Shown: positions 7,523 through 16,000, numbered from the stretch's first letter. The stretch is DNA of 64,000 nt from Treponema sp. CETP13 (GCA_001885315.1 MLPZ01000001.1:1-64000), one strand, 5' to 3'. Notes: generated by a model not told the origin, from the sequence alone. Numbers and translations are program-made.

Positions 7523-7952
7523 AAAACTAATAAAATTATTGAAATAAATGAAAAAGAACAAGTGCGAAGCGAAAGTGATAATCTCTCAATATAACGCAAT
7601 CCATATAAATACTAAAAGTACAACCAGAATCTGTGCTTCTTACAAGACAAAACTAGTACTTTGGAATAACAGTTGTGATTACAAAGTATAAGATTTGAAT
7701 CTTTAGTCTTAAATTTTCTGTAATTATAAAAAAATCTGCAATCTCAAAATTGTTGTGGTATAATAATTGTAAAGGGAATTTATTACAAAACTAGGGTGAA
7801 TAAAACTTATCTATCTGTTTTCACAATAATAAATCAACTCTTTAAATAATAAGAATGTAGAATTAAATATTTTAATCAGGAACTGATGAAGTTATGTTTG
7901 ACCTGCGCGGGCGGATAGAAAATTACATTACTTGAATTAAAGGATTGGCTGG
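7523..7952. other. 430-bp intergenic gap with a likely promoter and repeat copy B
   Basis: No convincing gene. A TATAAT box with extended TGG lies near 7756-7764 after CTCAAAATTGTTGTG, which is close to the sequence at 1517. The repeat at 7881-7901 (copy B) lies 52 bases before the Nudix gene and is followed by the GC-rich patch CCTGCGCGGGCGG. Confidence 0.5.
7881..7901. repeat. Intergenic 21-bp repeat, copy B
   Basis: Begins AACTGATGAAGTTATG and matches copy A at 4524-4544 with a single difference (T for G at position 17). Both copies lie on the same strand in gaps of the accessory region. Confidence 0.75.
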
Positions 7953-8483
7953 ATGATTTTTAACAAAGAAATATTTCATAAAGATAATTTATTGCTAACA
8001 GGAAAACCATTTGTAAGAAATGCTTATCGTGCAGTAATATTTGATTCTGGTAAATTATTAATGGTTTATTCGGTTGTTAATAAGGAGGTTAAATTTCCTG
8101 GTGGTGGGAAAGAACCAGGTGAATCAGTTATAGACACAATAATAAGAGAAGTAAAAGAAGAAGTTGGCTATTCAATAAAACAAATACATGACAAAGTTGG
8201 AATTATTACTGAATACAATATAGCTCAAGAAACACAATATGATTTTTTTAAGATGATTTCTGAGTATTATTTTGTTAAAATTGACCAAGATTTACATTTA
8301 CAAGAATTAGATGATTATGAAGAAAAATTAAAATTTGAACCAAAATGGATAAACATTAATGATGCCTATGAATTGAATATTAAAACAATAGAAAATAATA
8401 TTAATGTATCATCTTGGATTAGAAGAGAAACATTAGTATTAGAAGAATTATTGAATAATAGAAATATATTGGAAAATATGTAA
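7953..8483 (+). CDS. Nudix hydrolase
   Basis: A 176-residue Nudix protein. The Nudix box is complete: GGKEPGE, seven residues, then REVKEEVGY, the metal-binding helix that hydrolyses a nucleoside diphosphate linked to another moiety. Flanking strands (NAYRAVIFDSGKLLMVYSVV) fit the fold. Specific substrate unknown. The ribosome-binding site is poor (AAAGGATTGGCTGG before ATG), with repeat copy B upstream. Codon use is very AT-rich, like its neighbours. Another stand-alone unit typical of cassette cargo. Confidence 0.88.
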   Translation: MIFNKEIFHKDNLLLTGKPFVRNAYRAVIFDSGKLLMVYSVVNKEVKFPGGGKEPGESVIDTIIREVKEEVGYSIKQIHDKVGIITEYNIAQETQYDFFKMISEYYFVKIDQDLHLQELDDYEEKLKFEPKWININDAYELNIKTIENNINVSSWIRRETLVLEELLNNRNILENM

Positions 8484-8536
8484 AAAAAAAAGAAATTAAA
8501 AAAAACTTAGAAGGGAAATCCCCTCACACTTCCTAA

Positions 8537-10016
8537 AAAATCACATGCAAAAACCCCAAAGCTCTCTTTTTTGGATTTATTGGAACACCAATTCAAGAAG
8601 AAAACCAAAAGAAAATGAGTACAACCGCCTCAGTATTTGGCAATGAATTACACCGGTACAGTATTGCTGATGGTATAAGAGATAAAAATGTATTAGGTTT
8701 TGATCCCTACAAAGTACTAACCTATAAAGATACTGATGTACGACGAGAAGTAGCCCTTCAAATGGCTAAAGCGAGCAGCGAAGAAGAGGCAATAAATAAT
8801 CCTGATAAAAGCAAAATCTATTATAAATATATGGGATCCTACTCAGATAAAAATGGCATCGTATATTGGGCAAGATGGTACTATCGATTAATAAAACAAA
8901 CCAACCCCAAATTAAAAATCACAGTCTTATTTGACTCAAATATCGATAACAATGGCAAAGTTCAGTATAAAGAAGACGGTCTTATAGAAATAATGCAAGA
9001 TTATAACGAGCGCTTTGAACAAGACTTTACTATTGCAACTCACGGAAAATTCAAAAAAGATATTACCGCACGACTGGCACACAAAGAACCGTATCTTAGA
9101 ATAGAACAAACCCCAGAAAAACAAATTGACCTATTAATAGTTGTAGACCAATTACTCACCGGTTTCGATTCAAAATGGTTAAACACACTTTATTTAGATA
9201 AAATGCTGCAATATGAAAATATAATACAAGCTTTTTCACGCACAAATAGATTATTTGGCCCAGAAAAGCCATTTGGAACAATTCGCTATTATCGCAAACC
9301 GCACACAATGGAAGAGAACATAAAAAAAGCAGTTAAACTTTATTCAGGCGACAAACCTCTTGGCTTATTTGTTCAACGCCTTAGCCATAATCTAACCAAA
9401 ATGAATGTGATGTATGAAGACATAGCAGATTTATTTACTCATGCAAACAGTAAAAACTTTGAAAAATTACCCCAAGACAATTCTGAAAAAGGCAAGTTTG
9501 CTAAACAATTTAGTGAACTTACTAGTTATTTAGAGGCTGCAAAAATACAAGGTTTTAACTGGGAGCAAAGTAGCTATGAAGTCGATGATGAAGATGTTGG
9601 CCAAAACACCAGTAGAACTAAAGTTCGACAAAACAACATACCTCATACTCGTTCAACGATACAAAGAATTATTTGCAGGATCTAAAACCGAAAGCGATGC
9701 AAAACTAGATAGCAATAAGTCATTTAAAGAATACATAGCCGAGTATCAATCAGCAGCTAAAAACACCGAAATAAAAGAAATCACATACTCCCTTGGCCTC
9801 GATGAATCAAAACTAAGAGGCATGCTCGTATCAGACATAACAGCGTCAAATATCAACGATTATGGTCGCTTTGATGAACTAAAAGAGTCAGCCGATATAG
9901 CAAAGGCAAAAGCCTACTTTGAAAAACAAACCGGCAAGCAACTGCCCATGTACAAAGTACATATCGCAATCGACAAATTTCTAAAAGACTACATCACCAA
10001 AGGGGAGTATGAGTAG
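8537..10016 (+). pseudogene. hsdR: Remnant of type I restriction endonuclease subunit HsdR
   Basis: Only the C-terminal half of an HsdR protein (normally about 1000 residues) is present. It begins abruptly after an in-frame stop at 8534 with NPKALFFGFIGTPIQ, the conserved HsdR helicase motif, and continues with DLLIVVDQLLTGFDSKWLNT (motif V region) and IIQAFSRTNRLFG (motif VI). Around 9600 the frame shifts by one base: one frame ends at 9682, while the homologous continuation (TPVELKFDKTTYLILVQRYK onward) runs in another frame to 10016. The nuclease domain and first motor domain are missing, and no hsdM or hsdS is nearby. It cannot restrict DNA. Confidence 0.9.
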
Positions 10017-10029
10017 AAAAGTGAGGAGT

Positions 10030-10059
10030 TGCAATTGTCATAGAAGTTGCATTTTTTTT
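10030..10059 (+). terminator. Probable terminator after the hsdR remnant
   Basis: TGCAATT (10030-10036) pairs with AGTTGCA (10045-10051), with one G-T wobble, followed by eight T. It closes the remnant before the SnoaL-like gene. Confidence 0.55.
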
Positions 10060-10060
10060 A

Positions 10061-10083
10061 TTCACTATGTTATGCTAACACCA
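10061..10083 (+). repeat. Promoter-like repeat, copy 1 (TTCACTATGTTAT...TAACACCA)
   Basis: TTCACTATGTTATGCTAACA lies between the terminator and the SnoaL-like gene. TTGCAT at 10047-10052 and TATGCT 17 bases later make a fair promoter, so the repeat may be the promoter of that gene. Related copies are at 11679-11705 (minus strand) and 11779-11799. Confidence 0.6.
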
Positions 10084-10123
10084 TATTTATATAAAACAAG
10101 CTACTTTTAAGGAGTAATTTAAA

Positions 10124-10522
10124 ATGAGTAATAACAAACAAATAGTTAAAGATTTTTTTGATCGAGTATATAACAAACAAGATTTTGATTATGTGCTTGA
10201 AATATTTTCCACCAATTACTTTGAACATACACTTACAGGAGCTCGTACAAATATTGAAGCAATAAAGATTCTTAAATCGGCATTTGAAGTCTTCCCAGAT
10301 TTAAAAGTAACAATTGGGGATATTATAGCTGAGAAAAATATAGTTGCTGTAAGGGTAAATTTTTCTGGAACACCTGTGAAACAATTTATAAATACCCCTC
10401 CCAATAATAAGATTATTAATTGGGAAGCAATGGAATTTTTTAAATTAGAACATAATAAAATTATAGAATCTTGGGGTTCTTGGCCACTGTTTGATATTAT
10501 TGAACAAATGAAAGAAAAATAA
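10124..10522 (+). CDS. SnoaL-like (NTF2-fold) protein
   Basis: A 132-residue single-domain protein of the SnoaL/ester-cyclase type NTF2-like fold: KQIVKDFFDRVYNKQDF at the start, the strand VAVRVNFSGTP in the middle, and NWEAMEFFKLEHNKIIESWG near the end, which is the family's most conserved stretch. Such proteins bind small hydrophobic ligands, and a few are cyclases or isomerases; nothing here fixes a reaction. AAGGAG precedes the ATG. It faces the metallopeptidase gene tail to tail with 65 bases between and no clear terminator. Confidence 0.8.
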   Translation: MSNNKQIVKDFFDRVYNKQDFDYVLEIFSTNYFEHTLTGARTNIEAIKILKSAFEVFPDLKVTIGDIIAEKNIVAVRVNFSGTPVKQFINTPPNNKIINWEAMEFFKLEHNKIIESWGSWPLFDIIEQMKEK

Positions 10523-10587
10523 AAAAATCCAATATAGAACAGTTTTATTATAATAATTCTTTTCTTATAGCCAATTTAAGTTCCTGA

Positions 10588-11631
10588 CTATGCTGTTTCC
10601 TGCCACAATGCTGAAAACCGTTCTATTATTTTCTGATTAAACGCTTTTTGAGGAGTTTTCGAAACTGCTCTGTTGTATAAGAGTAAAAACAGTGACAAAT
10701 CTGTAATGCAATTTATAAGATTGCTCTTTTCGTACACATTACATATTTCCTGTGCCATACGATACCCAATATAATGTCCAGCTGGTTCTATACCGTTTTC
10801 ATCAATTGTATTCTGCCAAAGTAAATCTTTACAGCTCTTTAAATCCGGGGAATCATCTAAAGCTTGTTTCAATAATTCTTCTGAATCATTAAAAAATTGT
10901 AATTCATTATTTTGAAGTTCTTTTAAACGTGTATTATATGAATTGAGATATTCTTCTGGTAAATGATTTTTTATATCATCAGACAGTTGATTCACAGGAG
11001 TAAAATAATAACAAGCTAAACCTTCCATGCAAAGATCTTGCACATAGGAAACAGCAATGGATCTACCAGAATTTTCATTTAAGAGAACTTTTCGTATAGC
11101 ATCTTTTTCTGCCCAATATTTAAATCCTAAATGATGTAACTCGTGAGACAATGTTTGTATTATATATTCTTTTGATAAATCTTTAAACATAATAAGACTA
11201 AATCCTATACCATTTTTATATTGGAATGCTCCATTAAATGAATCTAATGTATAATGAATAGTGCATTCTAAATCTGTATGTAATGGTAAGTAGGAAACGA
11301 CATTTTTAGTTATTTTATTAAAATCGATTGTATCTAAAATTTGCATTTTGTTGCGTAGTTCATCTGCATGATTAGCAGCATACATAAATCCATTATGAAG
11401 ACGTTGCAACACAGCATTTTCAGAAAACAAAGCCGTTTTATTTACCGATCGAATGCACAATAGTAATTTTTCGCGTGTTATAGAAGCCCAAGAACAATAA
11501 TAATTTATAAAAAAATCATTTTGTGAAAAACAATCCGTAATCTCATCGTCAGAAAAAGTTTTCCCATTTTTAATATCTTCTAAAAGATCTAGTAAAACTT
11601 TAACCCCATGGCTCTCAATTCGAATATTCAT
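10588..11631 (-). CDS. Putative zinc metallopeptidase (DUF5700-like)
   Basis: A 347-residue cytoplasmic protein with the gluzincin motif SHELHHLGF (HExHH, zinc-binding His pair and catalytic Glu) near residue 165 and a downstream MEGLACYY that can supply the third zinc ligand Glu. The overall pattern matches the DUF5700 family of putative zinc peptidases, whose substrates are not known. There is no signal peptide. The start is fixed by GGAGGAG seven bases before ATG. Its promoter region contains a minus-strand copy of the TTCACTATGTTAT-type repeat. Confidence 0.7.
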   Translation of the reverse strand: MNIRIESHGVKVLLDLLEDIKNGKTFSDDEITDCFSQNDFFINYYCSWASITREKLLLCIRSVNKTALFSENAVLQRLHNGFMYAANHADELRNKMQILDTIDFNKITKNVVSYLPLHTDLECTIHYTLDSFNGAFQYKNGIGFSLIMFKDLSKEYIIQTLSHELHHLGFKYWAEKDAIRKVLLNENSGRSIAVSYVQDLCMEGLACYYFTPVNQLSDDIKNHLPEEYLNSYNTRLKELQNNELQFFNDSEELLKQALDDSPDLKSCKDLLWQNTIDENGIEPAGHYIGYRMAQEICNVYEKSNLINCITDLSLFLLLYNRAVSKTPQKAFNQKIIERFSALWQETA

Positions 11632-11678
11632 ATATACTCCTCCAGTTTATAAAGTCACATTCAGAATTGTATTCATGT

Positions 11679-11705
11679 GTGTTATTAATATAACATAATG
11701 GACAC
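11679..11705 (-). repeat. Promoter-like repeat, copy 2 (minus strand)
   Basis: Read on the minus strand from 11705: GTGTCCATTATGTTAT, then ATTAATAACAC. It matches copies at 10061 and 11779 in most positions and lies upstream of the metallopeptidase gene. Confidence 0.5.
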
Positions 11706-11778
11706 AAAAAAGCTAATTTACGTTACAAGTTCATATTTTGAATAAACTTCTTTTAGAATTTTGTAATTTAAATTTGTG

Positions 11779-11799
11779 TTCACTATGTTATTAACACCA
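11779..11799 (+). repeat. Promoter-like repeat, copy 3
   Basis: TTCACTATGTTATTAACACC differs from copy 1 mainly by loss of GC before TAACACC. No plus-strand gene follows it: the next feature is the 3' end of the minus-strand exporter, so here it is an orphan. Confidence 0.6.
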
Positions 11800-11820
11800 C
11801 CGCTACCTGCAAAGCAGTGG
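11797..11820 (-). terminator. Terminator hairpin for the YeiH-type exporter gene
   Basis: CCACCGCT (11797-11804) and AGCAGTGG (11813-11820) pair except for one mismatch, 20 bases after the minus-strand stop at 11840. The T-run on the minus strand is short, so efficiency is uncertain. Confidence 0.45.
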
Positions 11821-11839
11821 CGTGCGCGTGGGCCTGTTT

Positions 11840-12922
11840 TTACCAGTAACCCATAACGTGTTGCATGAGTAAACTTGCAAGTATAATCATTATCCAGCAG
11901 ATAAAACCGAGTAAGATTGGTTTTTTGCCTGTTTTTACTAGTTTTATAATATTTGTGTTTAATCCGATTGCGCTCATTGCCATGATAATAAAAAATTTAC
12001 TGAGCCATTTTAGAGGGGCTGTTATGCTTGCTGGTAGGCTAAAAACGGTTGTAATAACAGAAGCGAGCAAAAAGTAGATGACAAACCATGGGAATATTTT
12101 GCTAAAACTAAAGGTGTTTTTAATTTCTTCACCATTTTCATCTTTTTCACCATTAGCAATTCTCTGTGCGATTTCTTTTTTCTTTGCGTGCATTTGAAAA
12201 AAAGCTAATACCAAAGTAATAGGGATAATGCCTAATGTACGAGTTAATTTTACGGTAGCGGCCGCATCAAGAACGGTGGTACCTGCTGCGGTGAGTGTAC
12301 GATGAATGTCATCCCAAGCAGAAGCTGCTGCAGTAACTGATGAGGTATCATTTATTGCAGTTCCTGCAAAGAGTGCAAAGCCATCATTAGTGAGTCCTAA
12401 TGCAGCACCAAGGGCAGGGAAAATAACAGCTGCAAGTATATTAAACAAAAAAATGACAGAAATAGATTGTGCAATTTCGCTGTCGTCCGCTTCTATAACA
12501 GGAGCAGCTGCCGCAATAGCAGAACCACCACAAATACAAGAGCCAATTCCTATAAGTTGAGATACTTTTTTTTCTGTTTTTAAAAATTTAGAAGCGACAA
12601 AAGCTGTGACCAGTGAAGTTGTAATGGTAGTTAAAATAATTGGAAGAGATGTAGCCCCTTGAGCTAAAATAACTGAGATATTCATTCCAAAGCCCAATAA
12701 AATAACCGCGTGTTGTAAGATCTTTTTCCCGGTATACGCAACCCCACTTTTAGCCCATTCTGGTTTTTTCACGGTCAATGTGACAATCATTCCTATAATA
12801 ATCCCAAAAACAGGACCACCAACAACTGGTAAAAGTTTTCCCAAAAAATATGCTGGAATTGCAATTCCAACACATAGTAGTACTCCTAAAAAATTAGCTT
12901 TTACAGCTTGTGTAAATTTCAT
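11840..12922 (-). CDS. yeiH: YeiH/UPF0324-family membrane exporter
   Basis: A 360-residue integral membrane protein of the UPF0324 (Cons_hypoth698, YeiH) family, annotated elsewhere as a putative sulfate exporter. About ten helices are visible; the family's conserved segments GIGSCICGGSAIAAAAPVIE, FALFAGTAINDTSSVTAAA and then AGTTVLDAAATVKLTRTLG are all present. It is transcribed away from a LysR gene, the same pairing as yeiH and yeiE in enterobacteria, where YeiE is linked to sulfite response. Transport of a sulfur anion is therefore plausible but unproven. An inverted repeat in the shared promoter region is the likely operator. Confidence 0.88.
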   Translation of the reverse strand: MKFTQAVKANFLGVLLCVGIAIPAYFLGKLLPVVGGPVFGIIIGMIVTLTVKKPEWAKSGVAYTGKKILQHAVILLGFGMNISVILAQGATSLPIILTTITTSLVTAFVASKFLKTEKKVSQLIGIGSCICGGSAIAAAAPVIEADDSEIAQSISVIFLFNILAAVIFPALGAALGLTNDGFALFAGTAINDTSSVTAAASAWDDIHRTLTAAGTTVLDAAATVKLTRTLGIIPITLVLAFFQMHAKKKEIAQRIANGEKDENGEEIKNTFSFSKIFPWFVIYFLLASVITTVFSLPASITAPLKWLSKFFIIMAMSAIGLNTNIIKLVKTGKKPILLGFICWIMIILASLLMQHVMGYW

Positions 12923-12967
12923 ATGTAAACTCCAAATTAATTGTATGGTGAGCAGTATATCTTTTAT

Positions 12968-12994
12968 AATTAATATAGTAAAATAATATTAATT
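12968..12994. promoter_or_regulatory. Likely LysR operator between exporter and regulator
   Basis: AATTAATAT (12968-12976) and ATATTAATT (12986-12994) are perfect 9-bp arms separated by 9 bases. This contains the T-N11-A type symmetry bound by LysR proteins and lies in the divergent promoter region, 46 bases from the exporter start and 65 from the regulator start. Confidence 0.65.
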
Positions 12995-13058
12995 TATTAA
13001 ATAGATAGGTAAAAAACTATAATCTTTAGTGCAAAAAAATTGAATTTTAGAGGTGAGC

Positions 13059-13952
13059 ATGGCAGATATAACATTACGACATATACAAACTTTTTTGGCA
13101 GTTGTAGATAATGAATGTTCTATTACAAAAGCGGCAGATTTTTTACATGTTGCGCAGCCTTCGGTAAGCCAAACTATTGCGGATATGGAAAATCACTATA
13201 ACATTCAATTATTTGATCGACTTAAACGTAAACTCTATCTTACAAATGCGGGTAAAAAGTTGTTACCATATGCGCGTCGAGCTGTCGATGATTTTGATAC
13301 AATTTCTACTGCAATGAAGCATGGAGAACAAAATATTCCGTTGCGAATTGGGGCAAGTTTAACTGTTGGAACAGTTATTCTTCCTAAACTTTTACAGACT
13401 ATGCAGTCAACAAATACGGATTCTGACTTGTTTTGTGCAAAAATAATGGTACAGAATACTAAGCTTGTGGAACAAGCAATTTTAGAAAGTCATATAGATT
13501 TGGCTATTGTAGAAGGAGACATTTCGTCACCAAGCATTTTGCAAAAGCCTGTAATGCATGATAAACTTATTGCTGTCTGTGCTCCAGAATATTCTGTTCC
13601 ATCGCAAAACATAGTTTGGATTTTACGCGAAAAAGGCTCAGGAACGCGTTCTCTTTCAGAAACGGCGTTTACTGTGCCTTCTGATTCTGAAAAAATATGG
13701 AATATATCTAATACTCAGACTATTATAGAACTAATAAAGGCAGGACTGGGTATAACGGTAATTTCTCAAATACTTGTGCAAAAGGAATTAGATTCTGGTA
13801 CGCTTTGTGATTGTACTCCTGTGCATATTCGAAAACCTGGAACAGAAGCTGTGAGAACTTTTAGGCTTATATACCATAAAGATAAGCTTTTAGATACAAG
13901 AATGAGATACTTTATAGAAACCTGCCAGAATTTTTTTAATAGTATAGAATAG
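13059..13952 (+). CDS. LysR-family transcription regulator
   Basis: A 297-residue LysR protein. The N-terminal winged helix-turn-helix (TLRHIQTFLAVVDNECSITK, then AADFLHVAQPSVSQTIADME) is followed by the co-inducer domain starting about residue 90 (PLRIGASLTVGTVILPKLL). GTG at 13053 could start the frame, but TTAGAGGTG overlaps it and serves the ATG at 13059. By position it controls the divergent YeiH-type exporter, and itself, through the inverted repeat at 12968-12994. It resembles the CysB/YeiE/CysL branch in architecture; the effector is not predictable. Confidence 0.92.
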   Translation: MADITLRHIQTFLAVVDNECSITKAADFLHVAQPSVSQTIADMENHYNIQLFDRLKRKLYLTNAGKKLLPYARRAVDDFDTISTAMKHGEQNIPLRIGASLTVGTVILPKLLQTMQSTNTDSDLFCAKIMVQNTKLVEQAILESHIDLAIVEGDISSPSILQKPVMHDKLIAVCAPEYSVPSQNIVWILREKGSGTRSLSETAFTVPSDSEKIWNISNTQTIIELIKAGLGITVISQILVQKELDSGTLCDCTPVHIRKPGTEAVRTFRLIYHKDKLLDTRMRYFIETCQNFFNSIE

Positions 13953-13999
13953 AGTATAATTAAGTAGGATTGTTTTACTATAAAGAGGAGTGAACTAGA

Positions 14000-14482
14000 A
14001 TGCGTTTAATTTTGACCGATACGAAAATAGATTCTTTGGCAAAACAACCACAGGATACTATTATTCAAGCGACAGAAAAAAGTAAGAATTGTGTTGGCTG
14101 TTTTGGGTGTTGGCTTAAAACTCCAGGAGTCTGTGTAATACACGATGGTTATGAAAATATGCCTACATTGCTTGCTGAATGTGATAAATATATCGTGATA
14201 AGCAAAATAACCTATGGTGGTTTTAGTCCTGCAATTAAAAGGCTCACAGATCGCTCTATAGGGTATGTGTTGCCGTTTTTTTGCATAAAAGGGGGCGAGA
14301 TGCACCATAAGCAAAGGTACAACAAAACGCTAAATTATACGGTCATATTTTATGGAGAAGCAACAGACGCAGAAAAAGCAACAGCACAAAAATTAGTACA
14401 GGCAAATGCAGATAATATGTATGCAAAAATTGACAAAGTAGTATTTGTACGGTCACTGCAAGATATTAAGGAGGCTCTATAA
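14000..14482 (+). CDS. Flavodoxin-like (NADPH-dependent FMN reductase) protein with Cys cluster
   Basis: A 160-residue flavodoxin-fold protein. The segment CVGCFGCWLKTPGVCVIHDG is the signature of the iron-sulfur flavoprotein/FMN-reductase group. It has four cysteines (C-x2-C-x2-C-x7-C) like archaeal iron-sulfur flavoproteins, which bind one 4Fe-4S cluster, so cluster binding is possible. YIVISKITYGGFSPAIKRLTDRS fits the FMN-binding loop. GAGGAG precedes ATG. The stop overlaps the next gene's start by one base (TAATG), so the two reductase-like proteins are co-translated and probably work together in one redox step. Confidence 0.8.
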   Translation: MRLILTDTKIDSLAKQPQDTIIQATEKSKNCVGCFGCWLKTPGVCVIHDGYENMPTLLAECDKYIVISKITYGGFSPAIKRLTDRSIGYVLPFFCIKGGEMHHKQRYNKTLNYTVIFYGEATDAEKATAQKLVQANADNMYAKIDKVVFVRSLQDIKEAL

Positions 14483-15153
14483 TGAAAATAGCTATGATTA
14501 CAGCAAGCCCAAAAGTAGGAAAGAGTGCCAGTTCTATCTTGCTAAAAGAATGTAAAACTTGGATTACGACACATACAGAAAATAGTGATACGTATGAATT
14601 TGTAGAAATTGTCTTAAATAAACCAATTATCGAAGACTCCGTTTTAAACAAAATAAATTCTTGCGATGTATTGTTTTTTTCTTTTCCTTTATATGAAGAT
14701 TCGATTCCATCACACTTATTAAGTTGTCTTGTTCAATTAGACCAGACAAACCAAGAACATGTAATAGATCTTAAAAATAAATATGTAATTGCCTTAGTTA
14801 ATTGTGGTTTTTATGAGGGAATTCAGTGCGAGGTAGCACTAGAAATCATGCAACATTGGTGTACCCATACAGAATCTATTTTTATACAGGGTATTGGTCT
14901 TGGTGGTGGCGGTTGTATCGAGGGCATCGAAAGAGTACCTGTTGGTGTAAGTGTAAAAAAAGTATTAGCTACCGTGTATAGTCATATACTAACTGTTCTT
15001 GCAAAATGTGATCTAAGCTTATCTGATAAAAATACTGATGCTATTCCAGGCGACAATCAGTATTTTTCGATTAGTATGCCCAGATGGTTATATCTTTTTT
15101 CTGCACATAGAATGTGGAAAAATGCAATTCGTAAAAATAAACGAATTGCTTAA
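14482..15153 (+). CDS. Flavodoxin-fold NAD(P)H oxidoreductase-like protein
   Basis: A 223-residue protein that starts like an NAD(P)H-dependent FMN reductase (MKIAMITASPKVGKSASSIL) and has the downstream VLFFSFPLYEDSIPSHLLSC motif near the flavin. The C-terminal third is specific to a subgroup and ends in basic residues (AIRKNKRIA). Start ATG overlaps the preceding stop and AAGGAGG lies just before it. The two genes form a two-gene operon, closed by a terminator hairpin that starts within the last codons. Physiological electron acceptor unknown. Confidence 0.75.
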   Translation: MKIAMITASPKVGKSASSILLKECKTWITTHTENSDTYEFVEIVLNKPIIEDSVLNKINSCDVLFFSFPLYEDSIPSHLLSCLVQLDQTNQEHVIDLKNKYVIALVNCGFYEGIQCEVALEIMQHWCTHTESIFIQGIGLGGGGCIEGIERVPVGVSVKKVLATVYSHILTVLAKCDLSLSDKNTDAIPGDNQYFSISMPRWLYLFSAHRMWKNAIRKNKRIA

Positions 15154-15160
15154 GTTTTTT
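15124..15160 (+). terminator. Terminator overlapping the end of the flavodoxin-like gene
   Basis: GCAATTCGT (15124-15132) pairs perfectly with ACGAATTGC (15141-15149) over an 8-base A-rich loop, followed by TTAAGTTTTTT. The stem encodes the last residues of the protein (stop at 15151). Confidence 0.85.
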
Positions 15161-15163
15161 AGT

Positions 15164-15898
15164 CTAGTTACGGTTACCAAATAGTCTAAGTAAATGTAAG
15201 AAAATATTTATAAAATCTAAGTACAATTCTAGTGCCCCAATAATAGCAACTTTTTGAAAATTTTCACTGCCGTCATTGTATTGAGCAATTCTCATCATTT
15301 TTTGTGTATCGTAAGCGGTAAGACCTGTAAAAACTACAACTGCGATGATAGAGATAAGCCAATCTAGTCCAGATGATTTAAAAAATATATTAATAACCGA
15401 AGCAATAATAATACCAAAGACTGCCATCATTAGATAGCGCCCAGCAGAAGTTAAATCTTTTTTTGTACGAGCACCATAAATACTCATGCTTCCAAACAAT
15501 AATGCACTAATAAAAAAAACTTGTGCAATAGAAGTAGAAGTATATACTAAAAAAATTACCGAAAGTGTTATACCGTTTATGAGTGAATACACAAGAAACA
15601 TTATTTTTGCAGAAGACAGACTCATTTTGCGTATTCTTGCAGAAAGAGTAAAGACAAGAACAAGTTCTGCAATAATAAGAGCCCACATACCCATTCCGTT
15701 AGCAGCGGCATAAATTAAATCTACAAGAGCAAGGGGTGGCTTCGTTGGATCCGCATTTGCAACAAGGGGTATATATGCGCTTGCATAAGCGGCTAATCCA
15801 CTAATTGCAAGGGCTAGAACCATCCAGCGGTAAACACCGGTCATAAATTTTTGTTGAACTTCAGGTCGTGCCTGTTTTAATGTTATTGAGTTATTCAT
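15164..15898 (-). CDS. Bax inhibitor-1/YccA-family membrane protein
   Basis: A 244-residue protein with seven hydrophobic helices, matching the BI-1/YccA (TMBIM) family in length and pattern: RWMVLALAISGLAAYASAY for helix 1, SLINGITLSVIFLVYTS midway, and the conserved FTGLTAYDTQKM and the end LELYLDFINIFLHLLRLFG. Bacterial members are pH-sensitive calcium leak channels or modulators of the FtsH protease. It faces the preceding operon tail to tail with 10 bases between. No operon partner is seen; its own promoter must lie between 15899 and the terminator at 15967. Confidence 0.92.
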   Translation of the reverse strand: MNNSITLKQARPEVQQKFMTGVYRWMVLALAISGLAAYASAYIPLVANADPTKPPLALVDLIYAAANGMGMWALIIAELVLVFTLSARIRKMSLSSAKIMFLVYSLINGITLSVIFLVYTSTSIAQVFFISALLFGSMSIYGARTKKDLTSAGRYLMMAVFGIIIASVINIFFKSSGLDWLISIIAVVVFTGLTAYDTQKMMRIAQYNDGSENFQKVAIIGALELYLDFINIFLHLLRLFGNRN

Positions 15899-15966
15899 AA
15901 AAATAAGATAATACTGAATGTATGCAAAGTCAATGCATAAAGGTCTGTATTGTAAGTTTTGGATAT

Positions 15967-16000
15967 AAAAAAGGCATCTTCTTACAGCGCAGAAGATGCC
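15967..16000 (-). terminator. Terminator after the EF-G paralogue gene
   Basis: GGCATCTTCT (15973-15982) pairs perfectly with AGAAGATGCC (15991-16000), with A6 on the plus strand to its left, which is the T-run on the minus strand. Confidence 0.9.

Noticed and set aside
7549-7692. A 47-codon open frame starting MKKNKCEAKVIISQY in the gap after the GNAT gene
   Set aside because: No ribosome-binding site, no recognisable pattern and unremarkable composition; chance frame in AT-rich DNA.
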